This document shows positions 30,117-38,368 of a DNA stretch of 40,943 nt, in pieces. The notes under the pieces were generated by a model, which searched no databases, was not told the DNA's origin, and saw only the letters and a list, made by a program, of their open reading frames with translations. The DNA is taken from IMG/VR virus record IMGVR_UViG_3300032180_000021, positions 1 through 40,943 of that record. One strand, given 5' to 3'. Origin of the DNA: a virus. How positions within the stretch are numbered: the first letter of the stretch is position 1; the number at the start of each line of letters is the position of its first letter. The position numbers and the translations under genes are program-made.

Positions 30117-30830
30117 TCAATACTCCCTTGCGCGTGTGAAGATGCCGGCCTGCTGACGCCGGCGCATCTGAGCGAAGCTCCCGCCTGCTGACGACGGCTG
30201 CGCTCTGAGCCACGTATCGATGGCCGCAGCCGATGCGCTCATGTCAGACGGATATATGAGCGTGGAGCCGATCTCAAGTTGCGGCGTTGAATTCGCCGTC
30301 CCGCCGGTGTTCGCGAGAAGCCAGAGCGTTCCGCCGAGCGCATTTGTACCAGGCGTTGCCGCGATAGTGCCCGCCAGCGACCCGTCGATATAGAGCTTGG
30401 AGCTTGCCCCGTTGGTCACCATCAGATAGCTGTGCAGCGTCGTGCCGGGGTCGGTGATCGTGATGTTCTGGAAGGAACCTGCGTCGAGCTGGAAGGTGGT
30501 GTTTCCGAAAAAAGCGCCAGATGTGCCGTTGGAGGACGACACCAGGGCCGGCGTTAAACCTGATAGCGATAGATCAGACTTCACGAGCATCGCCACCGAG
30601 AACGGCTGTGATTGATTGGCGAGTGTGGTTGAGCTCGTGAACATCGTATTGACCGGAACGGTGATCAGCCCCGTCGCGCTCGAGTAGCTGTTGTTCGATC
30701 CGGTGCCGCCTTGCTGGAGTATTTTCCCGGCGACCTGATCGGCCCAGTTATTCACCTGGACGCCGTTCGTGAAGGTCGCGCCGAGGCCGATCTGCCAGTT
30801 GAATGCGGGGCTGCCAGGCGGGGCGCTCAC
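30117..30830 (-). CDS. LamG/concanavalin-like lectin protein
   Basis: A 237-aa protein starting with GTG 30830 (GTGA overlap). Strand pattern with SSKLYIDGSLAGT and LHSYLMVTNG is typical of the LamG/concanavalin A-like jelly roll that binds sugars. A C-terminal basic tail (MRRRQQAGIFTRARE) may contact other virion parts. With the tail-fibre gene two genes upstream, it probably aids adsorption to host or environmental glycans. Confidence 0.75.
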   Translation of the reverse strand: MSAPPGSPAFNWQIGLGATFTNGVQVNNWADQVAGKILQQGGTGSNNSYSSATGLITVPVNTMFTSSTTLANQSQPFSVAMLVKSDLSLSGLTPALVSSSNGTSGAFFGNTTFQLDAGSFQNITITDPGTTLHSYLMVTNGASSKLYIDGSLAGTIAATPGTNALGGTLWLLANTGGTANSTPQLEIGSTLIYPSDMSASAAAIDTWLRAQPSSAGGSFAQMRRRQQAGIFTRAREY

Positions 30831-31234
30831 GGGATCACCAGGACGTCAGAGTGCGGCTTTGCCTCAGGCGTTTTCGCCGGCCGCCAGTCACGAAGCCGCT
30901 CCATCTCCGGGCAACGCGCGTCTTCGTCGCACATCACGAAATACTCTGCCGACACGAACAGCTGGCAGCGCGCGGGCACCCGGCGCACCAGGATCGAGTC
31001 GCCGAGCTGCTCGAGCTCGGGATCGCCCTCGACCTTGCGCACGCGCCGCCAGTCGTCCGTCCCGAACAGAAACGGCTTCTCGCTCCACAGCGACATCTCG
31101 CCCTTACCGTGAAGGTTCCGCACTTCCATCATCCGGCCGAAGAAAACGCCGTTCACCTCGTGATCAGCGATGCGGTTGTGCCGATCGAGCGCGACATCCA
31201 TCGCGGCTCCGCTGCGAATGGTCTGCAGCTGCAT
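30827..31234 (-). CDS. Hypothetical protein after tail fibre (135 aa)
   Basis: A 135-aa protein from ATG 31234 (ATGA overlap with the fibre gene; GGGGAG five bases upstream). It is mixed alpha/beta, with WRRVRKVEGDPELEQLGDSI and later CQLFVSAEYF...CDED. It could be a fibre chaperone or a virion accessory protein, by position only. No family recognised. Confidence 0.65.
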   Translation of the reverse strand: MQLQTIRSGAAMDVALDRHNRIADHEVNGVFFGRMMEVRNLHGKGEMSLWSEKPFLFGTDDWRRVRKVEGDPELEQLGDSILVRRVPARCQLFVSAEYFVMCDEDARCPEMERLRDWRPAKTPEAKPHSDVLVIP

Positions 31235-34200
31235 CAGCACTCCCCGTCGGAAAACGAGCGCTGCAGCTGGGTGCTCGAGAAGGTCGAGCCGTTTCGGTAC
31301 GAGAGCCCAAGGGCATAGATGTCGATGGCCGGGCAGTTATTGCCGAAGGAGAACGCCATCGAGATGTCGCGGTTGATGGCCGCGCGCAGCACGCTGTACC
31401 GATACCAGGTGCCCACCGCCATGTCCTGCCACAGGCCCGGCGCGAACGACCAGGGCGCGGGCGAGCTCGCCCCGTCCATAAAGTTGTAGAACTGGCGGAG
31501 TGTCGCCGGCGGGCTCGCTGCCTTGTTGTACATCAGCCAGATGCCCCCGTCGTGCGCGACGTTCCCGAGGCCGCCGCTCGGGCTGGCGCCACCGGCGAAC
31601 CAGTCGACCTTGTAGAACATCGGCGACGCGATGACGGTCGGTGAGGCGCTGATCGAGAAGGTCGCGCCTTCTATCGAGTGCCCGAAGCCCTTCGTACCGG
31701 ATCCGGTTTGGCCGAAGTCGCCGCCGCCGCCGTTCCCGGTGTCGTGCAGGTTCACCTCGATCGTGCCGGCGGCGTTGTTCGTGGCGAACGACCCGGAGGT
31801 GATCGTAATCGCGTTCACCTGGCCCGTGGCGTCGTAGCCGATGCCCGGATTCGAGTCGAGCTGGTAGATGTGATGGCCGACGGCGAGAGCGGTACCGGAG
31901 CCGCCGGTGAACGGGATGGTCACCAGGATGACGCCATTGCCGGTCGAGGCCGAGCCGCCGGTGATGGTGTACTTCGAGCACGCCCAGGTCTCGCCGTCGG
32001 GTCCGACCACCTGGGCGATCGACTTCGAGGAGAGCGGCGCGCCGTTCAGCGCGTAGAGGTTCGGCTGTGTCGGATCGGCGCCGGAATAGAGGTTAGTCGC
32101 CCTGGTCGGGAAGATCGCCTGCTGCGTGACGTTCGCGGTCCCCGAGCTGCCGGTACCGCCGAGCAGCGCCGCTGGCGAGCTCGGCATCCTGCTGTAGCAG
32201 CCCGGACTCAGCACCGCGAGGCCGGTGATCGCGCCGCCACCGCCGATGCTACCGACGCGCGCCAGGCACGCCGACTCCACGTCACCGCCGGACACCGTCA
32301 CCAGATCGCCGACAACGTACCCCGAGCCGCCGGCGCTGACGGCCAGCGCCGCGACTTGCAGGCGCGAGCGGCGGGTGATCGGTCCGATGCCGCTGTAAAT
32401 CTTGTGGTTGTACGGTCCGCCCTGATCGAAGGTCGTCGGGTTGTCGGGCCAGCGATAGGTGTTGTTGGAGTAGCCGCTCGCGCAGCGCTCCTCGCCCGTG
32501 TAGTAGATCCCTGTGGTGATGTCCTCGCCGCGGTGAATCGGGAAGCCCTGGATCAGTCCACCGCCGCCGGAATCCTTCACCTTGAAGTAGCCCGTGTGGG
32601 CGCTGCGCCAGACACCGGCGCGCGGCTTGGAATCGAACACGGTGAAGCGATCGATCTGGTAGCCCATCGAGAGCGCCATCGCCACGGAGCAGCTCACCGG
32701 GAAGGTGATCGGATCGCTGACGCCGCCGTAGTCCTTCGCCGTGAACGAAGGTGCCGGGATGTCGAGAAACGAGTTGTCGCCGTTCAGGAACTCCGAGCCA
32801 CCGTCCAGGAGGGTAAGCAAGTAACCGCCCGGGTTCGTGCCCCAATTCCATCGCGCGCTGTAAAAGTGGCAGCCGCCGGTGACGTTGGAGTAGAACTTCT
32901 GCACGAGCGAATCGCCCATGCCCTGCTCGGTCACCGTGCTGGTGTCGAGGTGCGCCATGCCGGCCAGGTTCGAGTTGAACGTCCACAGGCCGTAAACGCC
33001 CCAGTCGATATTCCCTCCTTGCGAGGGATGCGTCACCGTCATCAGGCCGACGTCGCATCCCCCGAGGCGCAGACCTCGCCCTGTCCAGTACTGCGTCATC
33101 CACGATAGGAGGCCGATGGGCAAGGCATTTGCGCCGAAGTTCTCAATCACCAGGCGGCCCTGCTGGTAGGCCGGCGCGCCCCAGGCGCCAAGAGACCCGG
33201 CCGGGTTGAACACGCCCGTGTGCAGGCCGGCAACGCGCTTGGCGACCTGGGTGAGGGTGGCGAGCGTGATGCCGCTTCCGCGACAACGGAGGTTACGCAC
33301 CGTGAGCTCGTCGGTGTCCTGCAGCACGCTGGCCGCTGAGCCCGACGGGTTACTGTTGAACGCGACGATGAAATCGTCGTCTCCGAAGGTGGCACCCGTG
33401 TCGTTCTGGACGATCGATTGGCCGAAGTCCACCTCGCCCAGGGCCGGGATCAGGATTCCGCGCGAGAGATAGCTCTGCCGAGGGGTTGCCATCAGGAAGG
33501 GATTGTTCGGCCCCACCGTCAGCATCGCCGGCGCGATATTGGTGCCGGCCGCCAGGCCGTTGAAGTCGAAGCGCGGGAAGTTCGGCTGCTGGACTTCCGG
33601 TTGCAGCGCGACGATGCCGGTGATGCCGCCCCAGTAGTTTGCCGGCACAGCTGGCGCGGCGAGCCAGCTGTCGATCAGCGTGATGTCGCCGGCGACCAGG
33701 TGCCTCTTGAAGGTCGGCAGCGCCGCCAGGCGGATGGTGCCGCCCGAGTTGTCGCCCACGGTCCCATCGCCGTGGATGCGCATGATGCCGTCACCGGAGA
33801 GGTGCGCTGTACCGCTGTTCTGTGCGGCGCCGGTCGAGGTGCCGTTAAAGAGCAGCTCCACCGTGCTTGGATTGCCATCCACGATGCGCAGGATGAAGGC
33901 GCCGAAGGTCCCCGCGGTATAGCCAGTGGCGACGAAGTTCAGGAAGACGATGTTGTCCGTGAACTGGAAGTTGTTGCCGCCCTGCCAGACGAAGCGCCAC
34001 CCGCCGTTGATCCCCGATACGATGGTCGGATTCGCGGCGCCGGTGGAGTTGTAAGTGACGCCGTTGAACTCAAAGCAGATGTCGAATGTGGTGCTCAGCG
34101 TCCCGGCGGGCAGGGTCGCCGAGGCGATCGCGCCGTTCGGGCTCGCGCCGCTCGCCGGCCCGCCGAACTCGACGGAGTCGCCGCGCAACGTCGGCGCCTG

Positions 34201-34797
34201 GCCCGCTGCTGCGTCCAGTGTGAAAGTGATGCCGGCCGGGCTGAAGTCCTGCCAGACGAACGAGGGCGACGTGGTAACGCCGCGCTGATAGGTCAGCGCG
34301 AAGGCCGGAGCCGACGGGAAGGTAGTGCCGGCGCCGGCGGGGCCGACGTTCCCCTGCGCCCCGTCCTGCGCCATCAGCACCCAGTGCGAGGCGTTGAAGC
34401 TCGCGTCCGAGTTGGCGACGGTGCAGAGATAGACGCCGGAGTTGGCGGCACCCTGCGCAGTGGTTACTCGAGCAGAGTCTCCGACCAGATAGCTCGTCGA
34501 CGCCACCCAGTTGCCGCGGTTCTTGTACTGCAGCTTCTGCCCGGTGTCGGCCCAGGCGCCGCCGCCTTTCGCCCACACCTCATAGGTGTTGTTTGAATCG
34601 GCGTAGGTGTCGCCGTTATTTCCAAGCAGCGACGACGGCGGGCCTGCGCCGACGAAGAAGTTCTGCCCGGGCGTGCCCGGCACTCCGGCGGCCGAGGCCA
34701 GCTGCGTGAAGTTGTAATCGAGCTTGATCGGATTGATGTCATGCGCGGTCGGCGTGCCGGGATCCGATGCGAACTTGTAGAGGGGAGGGAGCGTCAC
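31234..34797 (-). CDS. Tail fibre / tailspike-like protein
   Basis: An 1187-aa protein starting with GTG 34797. The N-terminus carries a head-binding region, then collagen-like Gly-Pro tracts (VPGTPG, VGPAGAG), then a chitin-binding-like module GNWVASTSYLVGDSA (about 93-107). A long Gly/Asn/Thr-rich middle looks like beta-helix or beta-roll, ending in a probable trimerisation or receptor-binding section near YSVLRAAI. Likely receptor-binding protein. It lies unusually far upstream, between portal and capsid genes. Confidence 0.8.
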   Translation of the reverse strand: MTLPPLYKFASDPGTPTAHDINPIKLDYNFTQLASAAGVPGTPGQNFFVGAGPPSSLLGNNGDTYADSNNTYEVWAKGGGAWADTGQKLQYKNRGNWVASTSYLVGDSARVTTAQGAANSGVYLCTVANSDASFNASHWVLMAQDGAQGNVGPAGAGTTFPSAPAFALTYQRGVTTSPSFVWQDFSPAGITFTLDAAAGQAPTLRGDSVEFGGPASGASPNGAIASATLPAGTLSTTFDICFEFNGVTYNSTGAANPTIVSGINGGWRFVWQGGNNFQFTDNIVFLNFVATGYTAGTFGAFILRIVDGNPSTVELLFNGTSTGAAQNSGTAHLSGDGIMRIHGDGTVGDNSGGTIRLAALPTFKRHLVAGDITLIDSWLAAPAVPANYWGGITGIVALQPEVQQPNFPRFDFNGLAAGTNIAPAMLTVGPNNPFLMATPRQSYLSRGILIPALGEVDFGQSIVQNDTGATFGDDDFIVAFNSNPSGSAASVLQDTDELTVRNLRCRGSGITLATLTQVAKRVAGLHTGVFNPAGSLGAWGAPAYQQGRLVIENFGANALPIGLLSWMTQYWTGRGLRLGGCDVGLMTVTHPSQGGNIDWGVYGLWTFNSNLAGMAHLDTSTVTEQGMGDSLVQKFYSNVTGGCHFYSARWNWGTNPGGYLLTLLDGGSEFLNGDNSFLDIPAPSFTAKDYGGVSDPITFPVSCSVAMALSMGYQIDRFTVFDSKPRAGVWRSAHTGYFKVKDSGGGGLIQGFPIHRGEDITTGIYYTGEERCASGYSNNTYRWPDNPTTFDQGGPYNHKIYSGIGPITRRSRLQVAALAVSAGGSGYVVGDLVTVSGGDVESACLARVGSIGGGGAITGLAVLSPGCYSRMPSSPAALLGGTGSSGTANVTQQAIFPTRATNLYSGADPTQPNLYALNGAPLSSKSIAQVVGPDGETWACSKYTITGGSASTGNGVILVTIPFTGGSGTALAVGHHIYQLDSNPGIGYDATGQVNAITITSGSFATNNAAGTIEVNLHDTGNGGGGDFGQTGSGTKGFGHSIEGATFSISASPTVIASPMFYKVDWFAGGASPSGGLGNVAHDGGIWLMYNKAASPPATLRQFYNFMDGASSPAPWSFAPGLWQDMAVGTWYRYSVLRAAINRDISMAFSFGNNCPAIDIYALGLSYRNGSTFSSTQLQRSFSDGEC

Positions 34798-34800
34798 AAC

Positions 34801-35211
34801 TCAGACGTACTTTCTCAGCTGCTGGATTCGCTCGGCCACGTCGGGCGTACAGCGCTGCTTGAGCAGGAACGTCTGCAGTCCCCAGGCGTGCCCGCGCCTC
34901 GCCGCGTAGAGATCGGCCTCGAGCTCCTGCTCCTGAAAGCGCCGTGAGGTGCGCTTCGGCTGGAAAAGACCGCCCTGCAGCAGCATCAGCAGGCGCGAGC
35001 GAACGTGCTTCAGCCGGTGATGCCCTTCCTCATGCGCGAGGATGGCCTGGCGCTCGCGCAGGCGCAGGTTCGCGAAGTCTTCCGAGGTGACGATCCGCTT
35101 CCAGCGGCCGATGCCGACCGCGAACGCGCAGGGCAACGGCAGGCCGGCGCGGGCGAAGAGCCAGCGCCAGAAGGGGCCCGCCGGTTGCACCGGAATACTC
35201 GGGATGCTCAC
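34801..35211 (-). CDS. HExxH metallopeptidase (M48-like)
   Basis: A 136-aa zinc peptidase candidate starting with GTG 35211. ILAHEEGHHRLKHVR carries the HExxH motif (H60, E61, H64), and QELEADLYAARRG supplies E96-x-x-x-D100, as in gluzincins of the M48/M56 type where this Glu is the third ligand. A hydrophobic stretch (FWRWLFARAGLPLPCAFAV) precedes the catalytic part, but no clear membrane helix set. It lies between portal-side and fibre genes in the late operon, where tailed phages often place a prohead protease, though those are usually serine enzymes. Confidence 0.75.
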   Translation of the reverse strand: MSIPSIPVQPAGPFWRWLFARAGLPLPCAFAVGIGRWKRIVTSEDFANLRLRERQAILAHEEGHHRLKHVRSRLLMLLQGGLFQPKRTSRRFQEQELEADLYAARRGHAWGLQTFLLKQRCTPDVAERIQQLRKYV

Positions 35212-35453
35212 CGCGGCAGGAATTCCTGCTTCAGCTGCGTGAGCTTCGTGTTGATCTCCTGCTCGACCGCGAGCGGGTACTTGCCGCGCAGGTGCTCCTG
35301 GAACCAGGCTTCGATCCGCGAGACGACGTGCTCGGCGGAGTGCATCACCTGGTCGGCTGCGGTCTCCGATCCCGTCTCCACGGGTGTCGGTTCGGCGGCG
35401 GGCTCGGGTGCGGGTTCTGGTTGCTCTTCGTTGAGAAGGGGTTCATCGCTCAT
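35208..35453 (-). CDS. Small acidic hypothetical protein (81 aa)
   Basis: An 81-aa protein with an acidic, Pro/Glu-rich first half and a helical second half (EHVVSRIEAWFQEHLRGKYP). Resembles small scaffold-like or portal-associated proteins. Overlaps the peptidase gene. No recognised family. Confidence 0.65.
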   Translation of the reverse strand: MSDEPLLNEEQPEPAPEPAAEPTPVETGSETAADQVMHSAEHVVSRIEAWFQEHLRGKYPLAVEQEINTKLTQLKQEFLPR

Positions 35454-35472
35454 TTCGCCTTCCTTTCCTTTG

Positions 35473-35670
35473 TCAGACCTTCACGTCCTTGAGCCGGCGG
35501 ATGCGCGCCAACGACTCGCGCTGCCGGTCGGCCTCTTTCTGCGCGGCGCTCAGGCGCTCGGAGTCGCGGCGGATCTCCTCGGCGCGGCTGAGCGTGTGCA
35601 GATCGTCGCGGGCCCGCCAGTCGTCGGGAGAGTCCGGCATCGCGATACCAGTGCGCTTTTTCTTCGCCAT
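35473..35670 (-). CDS. Small basic hypothetical protein (65 aa)
   Basis: A 65-aa Lys/Arg-rich helical protein (RAEEIRRDSERLSAAQKEAD). It follows the portal gene with a three-base gap. Probably a small structural helper; no family recognised. Confidence 0.65.
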   Translation of the reverse strand: MAKKKRTGIAMPDSPDDWRARDDLHTLSRAEEIRRDSERLSAAQKEADRQRESLARIRRLKDVKV

Positions 35671-35673
35671 CGT

Positions 35674-37896
35674 TCAGCCCCTTCCCGCCATCGCGCCGTC
35701 CATCATCTGATCGGGGTGGACGGCGCCGGCCGGCTGCTGCGCTCCGTTCATCCGCGGGCCGGCGGGCGTGGCGCCCGGCCGCGGAGCTCCGGGGACACCG
35801 GGCTGCGGCTGGCCACCGGGAACCCCCGGCGCGCCCTGCTGCTGCTGACCCATCATCTGCTGCTGCTTCGCCTGGAGCTTCGCCATGTGCATCGTGATGT
35901 GCCGGCGGAACTGCCCAAACGGATCCCTGGTCTGCAGCGCCGCCTGCTGGTGCACCTGGATGTGCTTCGCATCGTCGTCCGCGGCGTGCACATCCACCGG
36001 CACGTTGTTGTAGAGCATCGTGTTTTCCTCTTCGGGCTCGATCGTGAAGAGGTTCCGCTCATCGATCAGGATGCGCGGGGCGAGCTCGGGGCCGAACACG
36101 TTCTCAACGAGCGACTCGAGGATCGGCGTCACGTCCACCCGCCGGCCGTTCAACTGCTGCGGCGGGATCCCGCGGATCACGTTCATCGCGCCGATCTGCT
36201 GCTGGATCCGCTGCATCCCCATCATGTAGGCCGTCCCCGCCCAGGAGAACGTGAAGCGCTCGCCCCAGGCGTGCGGCGGGATCTCCTCCAGCCGCGCCTT
36301 CACCCCGATCTCGCCCATGTTGATGACCGTGAGATCCTTGTCGCGGTACTGCGCGTCCATCTCGTAGATCATCTCGAGCAGCGGGTCGAGGATCATCTCC
36401 TCGTAGCGCTTGGCGTGATCGATCTGATTGATGTTCTGCTCCTGCTGGAGCGCGCCCATCAGCTGGTTGTTCTTGCGGCCTGCGGGCATCTTGCCCATCA
36501 TCATTTCGTTCACGTCCATCGATTCCCAGACTTGCCGCTTCATCGCGTCGACCACCGCCATCGCGTCCTTGTAGATCGGCGGGAACTGCATGGGCTTCGT
36601 GTCGTTCGGATTGGTGAGCCAGATCGCCGCCAGCCCCATCACCATCGATTGCCACTGCGGATTTTTGAGCGGGTCGGTCATAAAAATCGGGAGCAGCCCG
36701 TACTGCGCGCTGTCCTGACCCATGTTCCAGAAGTCGACGATGTTCCACTGCAGGTACTTCACCGGCTCCACGGGCGAAGTCCCGAAAAACGATCCGGCGA
36801 TCTCATCGATCGACGCCGACAGCGTCGGCCGCCGGCCGTGCCAATTGGGATTGCGGATGATGCCGCAGGGCTGACTCGGCGCGCCGTAGTAGATGTACGC
36901 CGGCTCCTTCTTGCCGCTGCCGAGATCGAGGTTCGTCGCCACCTCGTAGATCAGCCCGTACTTGTAGGTGCCCTCGGTCCGAATGCCGGCATCGTTCGTC
37001 CGCTTTTTCTGCGGCACCTTCTTCTCGCGGCTGCCGTCGGGCTGCTGGACCTGGTCGAAGAGCTCGTCCGCATCCGCGCCGACGAACACGCCCTCATCGA
37101 TCATGCGGCGGATCTCGTCCTTCGACATGCGCATGCGGATCGCGCTCGCGATCGAGCGCTCGATGTCGTTCACCGTCGGCGGGTACACCGCCAGGTCCTC
37201 CACCGCGAAGGGCACGATGTCGGGCATCTGCTCGACGATCTCTTCGTCTTCCAGTCGCTCATCGAGGTCCAGCGGGTTCTCGGTCTGAACGCCGAGCTCG
37301 TGATCGGTGAGCAGCTTCGGCGAGCGCACGATCTTGCGGATGTTCCGCCGCGTGCGCATCCAGTCCACGTACAGGCACCACTGCCCGGTCACATCTCCCG
37401 CGGTGAGATCCGCCTTGACGATGCGATTTTTCAGCTTCGTCTTGCGGATGTAGTGCTCCATCAGCGCGATCTGCGCGTAGGGCCGCTCACCCGTGGTGCT
37501 GTAGCAGTCGATGTGCTTGTGGTTGACCGGGAAGAGCTGCGCCAGCGCCCGCTTCACCCGCGCCTTGATCGCATCGCGCACGACCGGGACGTAGCATTGC
37601 GAGTTCCCCGAATACTGCAGGTTCGCGTCGAGCTGGGCGTTGAAGATGTTCCAGTATTCCTCGCACCAGTCGACCTGCTGCTGCTTGTTGTCGTAGCAGC
37701 GCTGGATCTTCTCGTAGAGTTCGACCGCGGCCTGGTAGGCCTTGCTCTCGGGCTTGTCGGCCCAGTTCTCGAGCTTGGGTTTGCCGCCCTCCGCACCGGC
37801 TTCGGCTTCAGCAGTCAGACCGCGGGAGCTCGTCCGCGTGGCCTTGGAGCGCCCTCGCTGCTTGTCTTCTTTTTCCGGACCAGGTTTGCGCGGCAT
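35674..37896 (-). CDS. Portal protein
   Basis: A 740-aa protein of about P22-portal length, with the usual make-up: basic N-terminus, helical region LENWADKPESKAYQAAVELY, a beta-rich stem/clip section with WCLYVDW, and a Gln/Pro-rich C-terminus (KQQQMMGQQQQG). The early segment RDAIKARVKRALAQLFP is typical. It should form the dodecameric ring for DNA entry and exit. Only two small genes separate it from terminase. Confidence 0.85.
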   Translation of the reverse strand: MPRKPGPEKEDKQRGRSKATRTSSRGLTAEAEAGAEGGKPKLENWADKPESKAYQAAVELYEKIQRCYDNKQQQVDWCEEYWNIFNAQLDANLQYSGNSQCYVPVVRDAIKARVKRALAQLFPVNHKHIDCYSTTGERPYAQIALMEHYIRKTKLKNRIVKADLTAGDVTGQWCLYVDWMRTRRNIRKIVRSPKLLTDHELGVQTENPLDLDERLEDEEIVEQMPDIVPFAVEDLAVYPPTVNDIERSIASAIRMRMSKDEIRRMIDEGVFVGADADELFDQVQQPDGSREKKVPQKKRTNDAGIRTEGTYKYGLIYEVATNLDLGSGKKEPAYIYYGAPSQPCGIIRNPNWHGRRPTLSASIDEIAGSFFGTSPVEPVKYLQWNIVDFWNMGQDSAQYGLLPIFMTDPLKNPQWQSMVMGLAAIWLTNPNDTKPMQFPPIYKDAMAVVDAMKRQVWESMDVNEMMMGKMPAGRKNNQLMGALQQEQNINQIDHAKRYEEMILDPLLEMIYEMDAQYRDKDLTVINMGEIGVKARLEEIPPHAWGERFTFSWAGTAYMMGMQRIQQQIGAMNVIRGIPPQQLNGRRVDVTPILESLVENVFGPELAPRILIDERNLFTIEPEEENTMLYNNVPVDVHAADDDAKHIQVHQQAALQTRDPFGQFRRHITMHMAKLQAKQQQMMGQQQQGAPGVPGGQPQPGVPGAPRPGATPAGPRMNGAQQPAGAVHPDQMMDGAMAGRG

Positions 37897-37910
37897 TCAC
37901 TGCCGCCGGA

Positions 37911-38120
37911 TCAGAGCTTGCGGCCCGCCAGGCGCGCCCGCCGTGCGGCCAACTCACGCGTGGACTTGCTCGAGCTAGAACGCGCCGGCCGGTCATCGGC
38001 CTCGGCGTTCTTGCGCCCCGAGCGCGGGTTCGGTCCGCCCATGCCATCAAAAAAAACGGCCGGGTCGTATGAGGCCCGGACCGTCCCCGGCATGGCAACC
38101 GTACCTGCTTGCTTCTTCAT
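37911..38120 (-). CDS. Small basic protein (69 aa)
   Basis: A 69-aa protein: residues 1-35 contain the sequence AMPGTVRASYDPAVFFDGMG, then Arg/Lys/Ser-rich sequence to the end. Only three bases after the previous gene and with weak RBS, so probably coupled. Probably a disordered basic structural or DNA-contact protein. No recognised family. Confidence 0.6.
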   Translation of the reverse strand: MKKQAGTVAMPGTVRASYDPAVFFDGMGGPNPRSGRKNAEADDRPARSSSSKSTRELAARRARLAGRKL

Positions 38121-38124
38121 CGGC

Positions 38125-38298
38125 TCAGCGCTTGCCGAGCGACTTGCGGCCCATCACAGTCTCCCGCATGGGCCCCGAATTCAGCTTCTCACCCACGCGC
38201 GAGGGCTTGCCGTAAGCGCCTCCCTGCTGCTGCGACTTGTAGAAGCCGCTCGGATCCTGGGACGGTGACTTCTTCCCGTGCTCGCGTGCAATCGCCAT
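38125..38298 (-). CDS. Small basic protein (57 aa)
   Basis: A 57-aa frame from ATG 38298 to TGA 38125, with AAGGGAA upstream. Content: Lys/Gln/Gly-rich (FYKSQQQGGAYGKPSR), ending KSLGKR. It fills the first part of the gap between the promoter at 38340-38368 and the 69-aa gene. Likely a disordered basic virion protein; no recognised family. Confidence 0.6.
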   Translation of the reverse strand: MAIAREHGKKSPSQDPSGFYKSQQQGGAYGKPSRVGEKLNSGPMRETVMGRKSLGKR

Positions 38299-38339
38299 GG
38301 CAATGTTCCCTTGGTAGCTACAGGGTGAAATTGCGGGCG

Positions 38340-38368
38340 ATCAGAGCATAGTAAGCGCTCACTGTCAA
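38340..38368 (-). promoter_or_regulatory. Late promoter before portal genes
   Basis: Minus strand: -35 TTGACA (38363-38368), 17-base spacer, -10 TCTGAT (38340-38345) with an extended TGC just before it. The spacer carries palindrome copy 2. The promoter overlaps the end of the terminase gene and would serve the portal cluster. Confidence 0.6.
38350..38363. promoter_or_regulatory. Palindrome AGTAAGCGCTCACT, copy 2 (late operator candidate)
   Basis: The same 14-bp palindrome as at 29674-29687 (inverted orientation relative to copy 1). Here it lies between -35 and -10, where a bound protein would block or tune the promoter. Confidence 0.7.

Noticed and set aside
35005-38268. Rightward 1087-codon frame opposite the portal gene
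   Set aside because: Arg/His/Leu/Asp-rich shadow of the GC-rich portal gene; no domain, no RBS, wrong strand for the operon.
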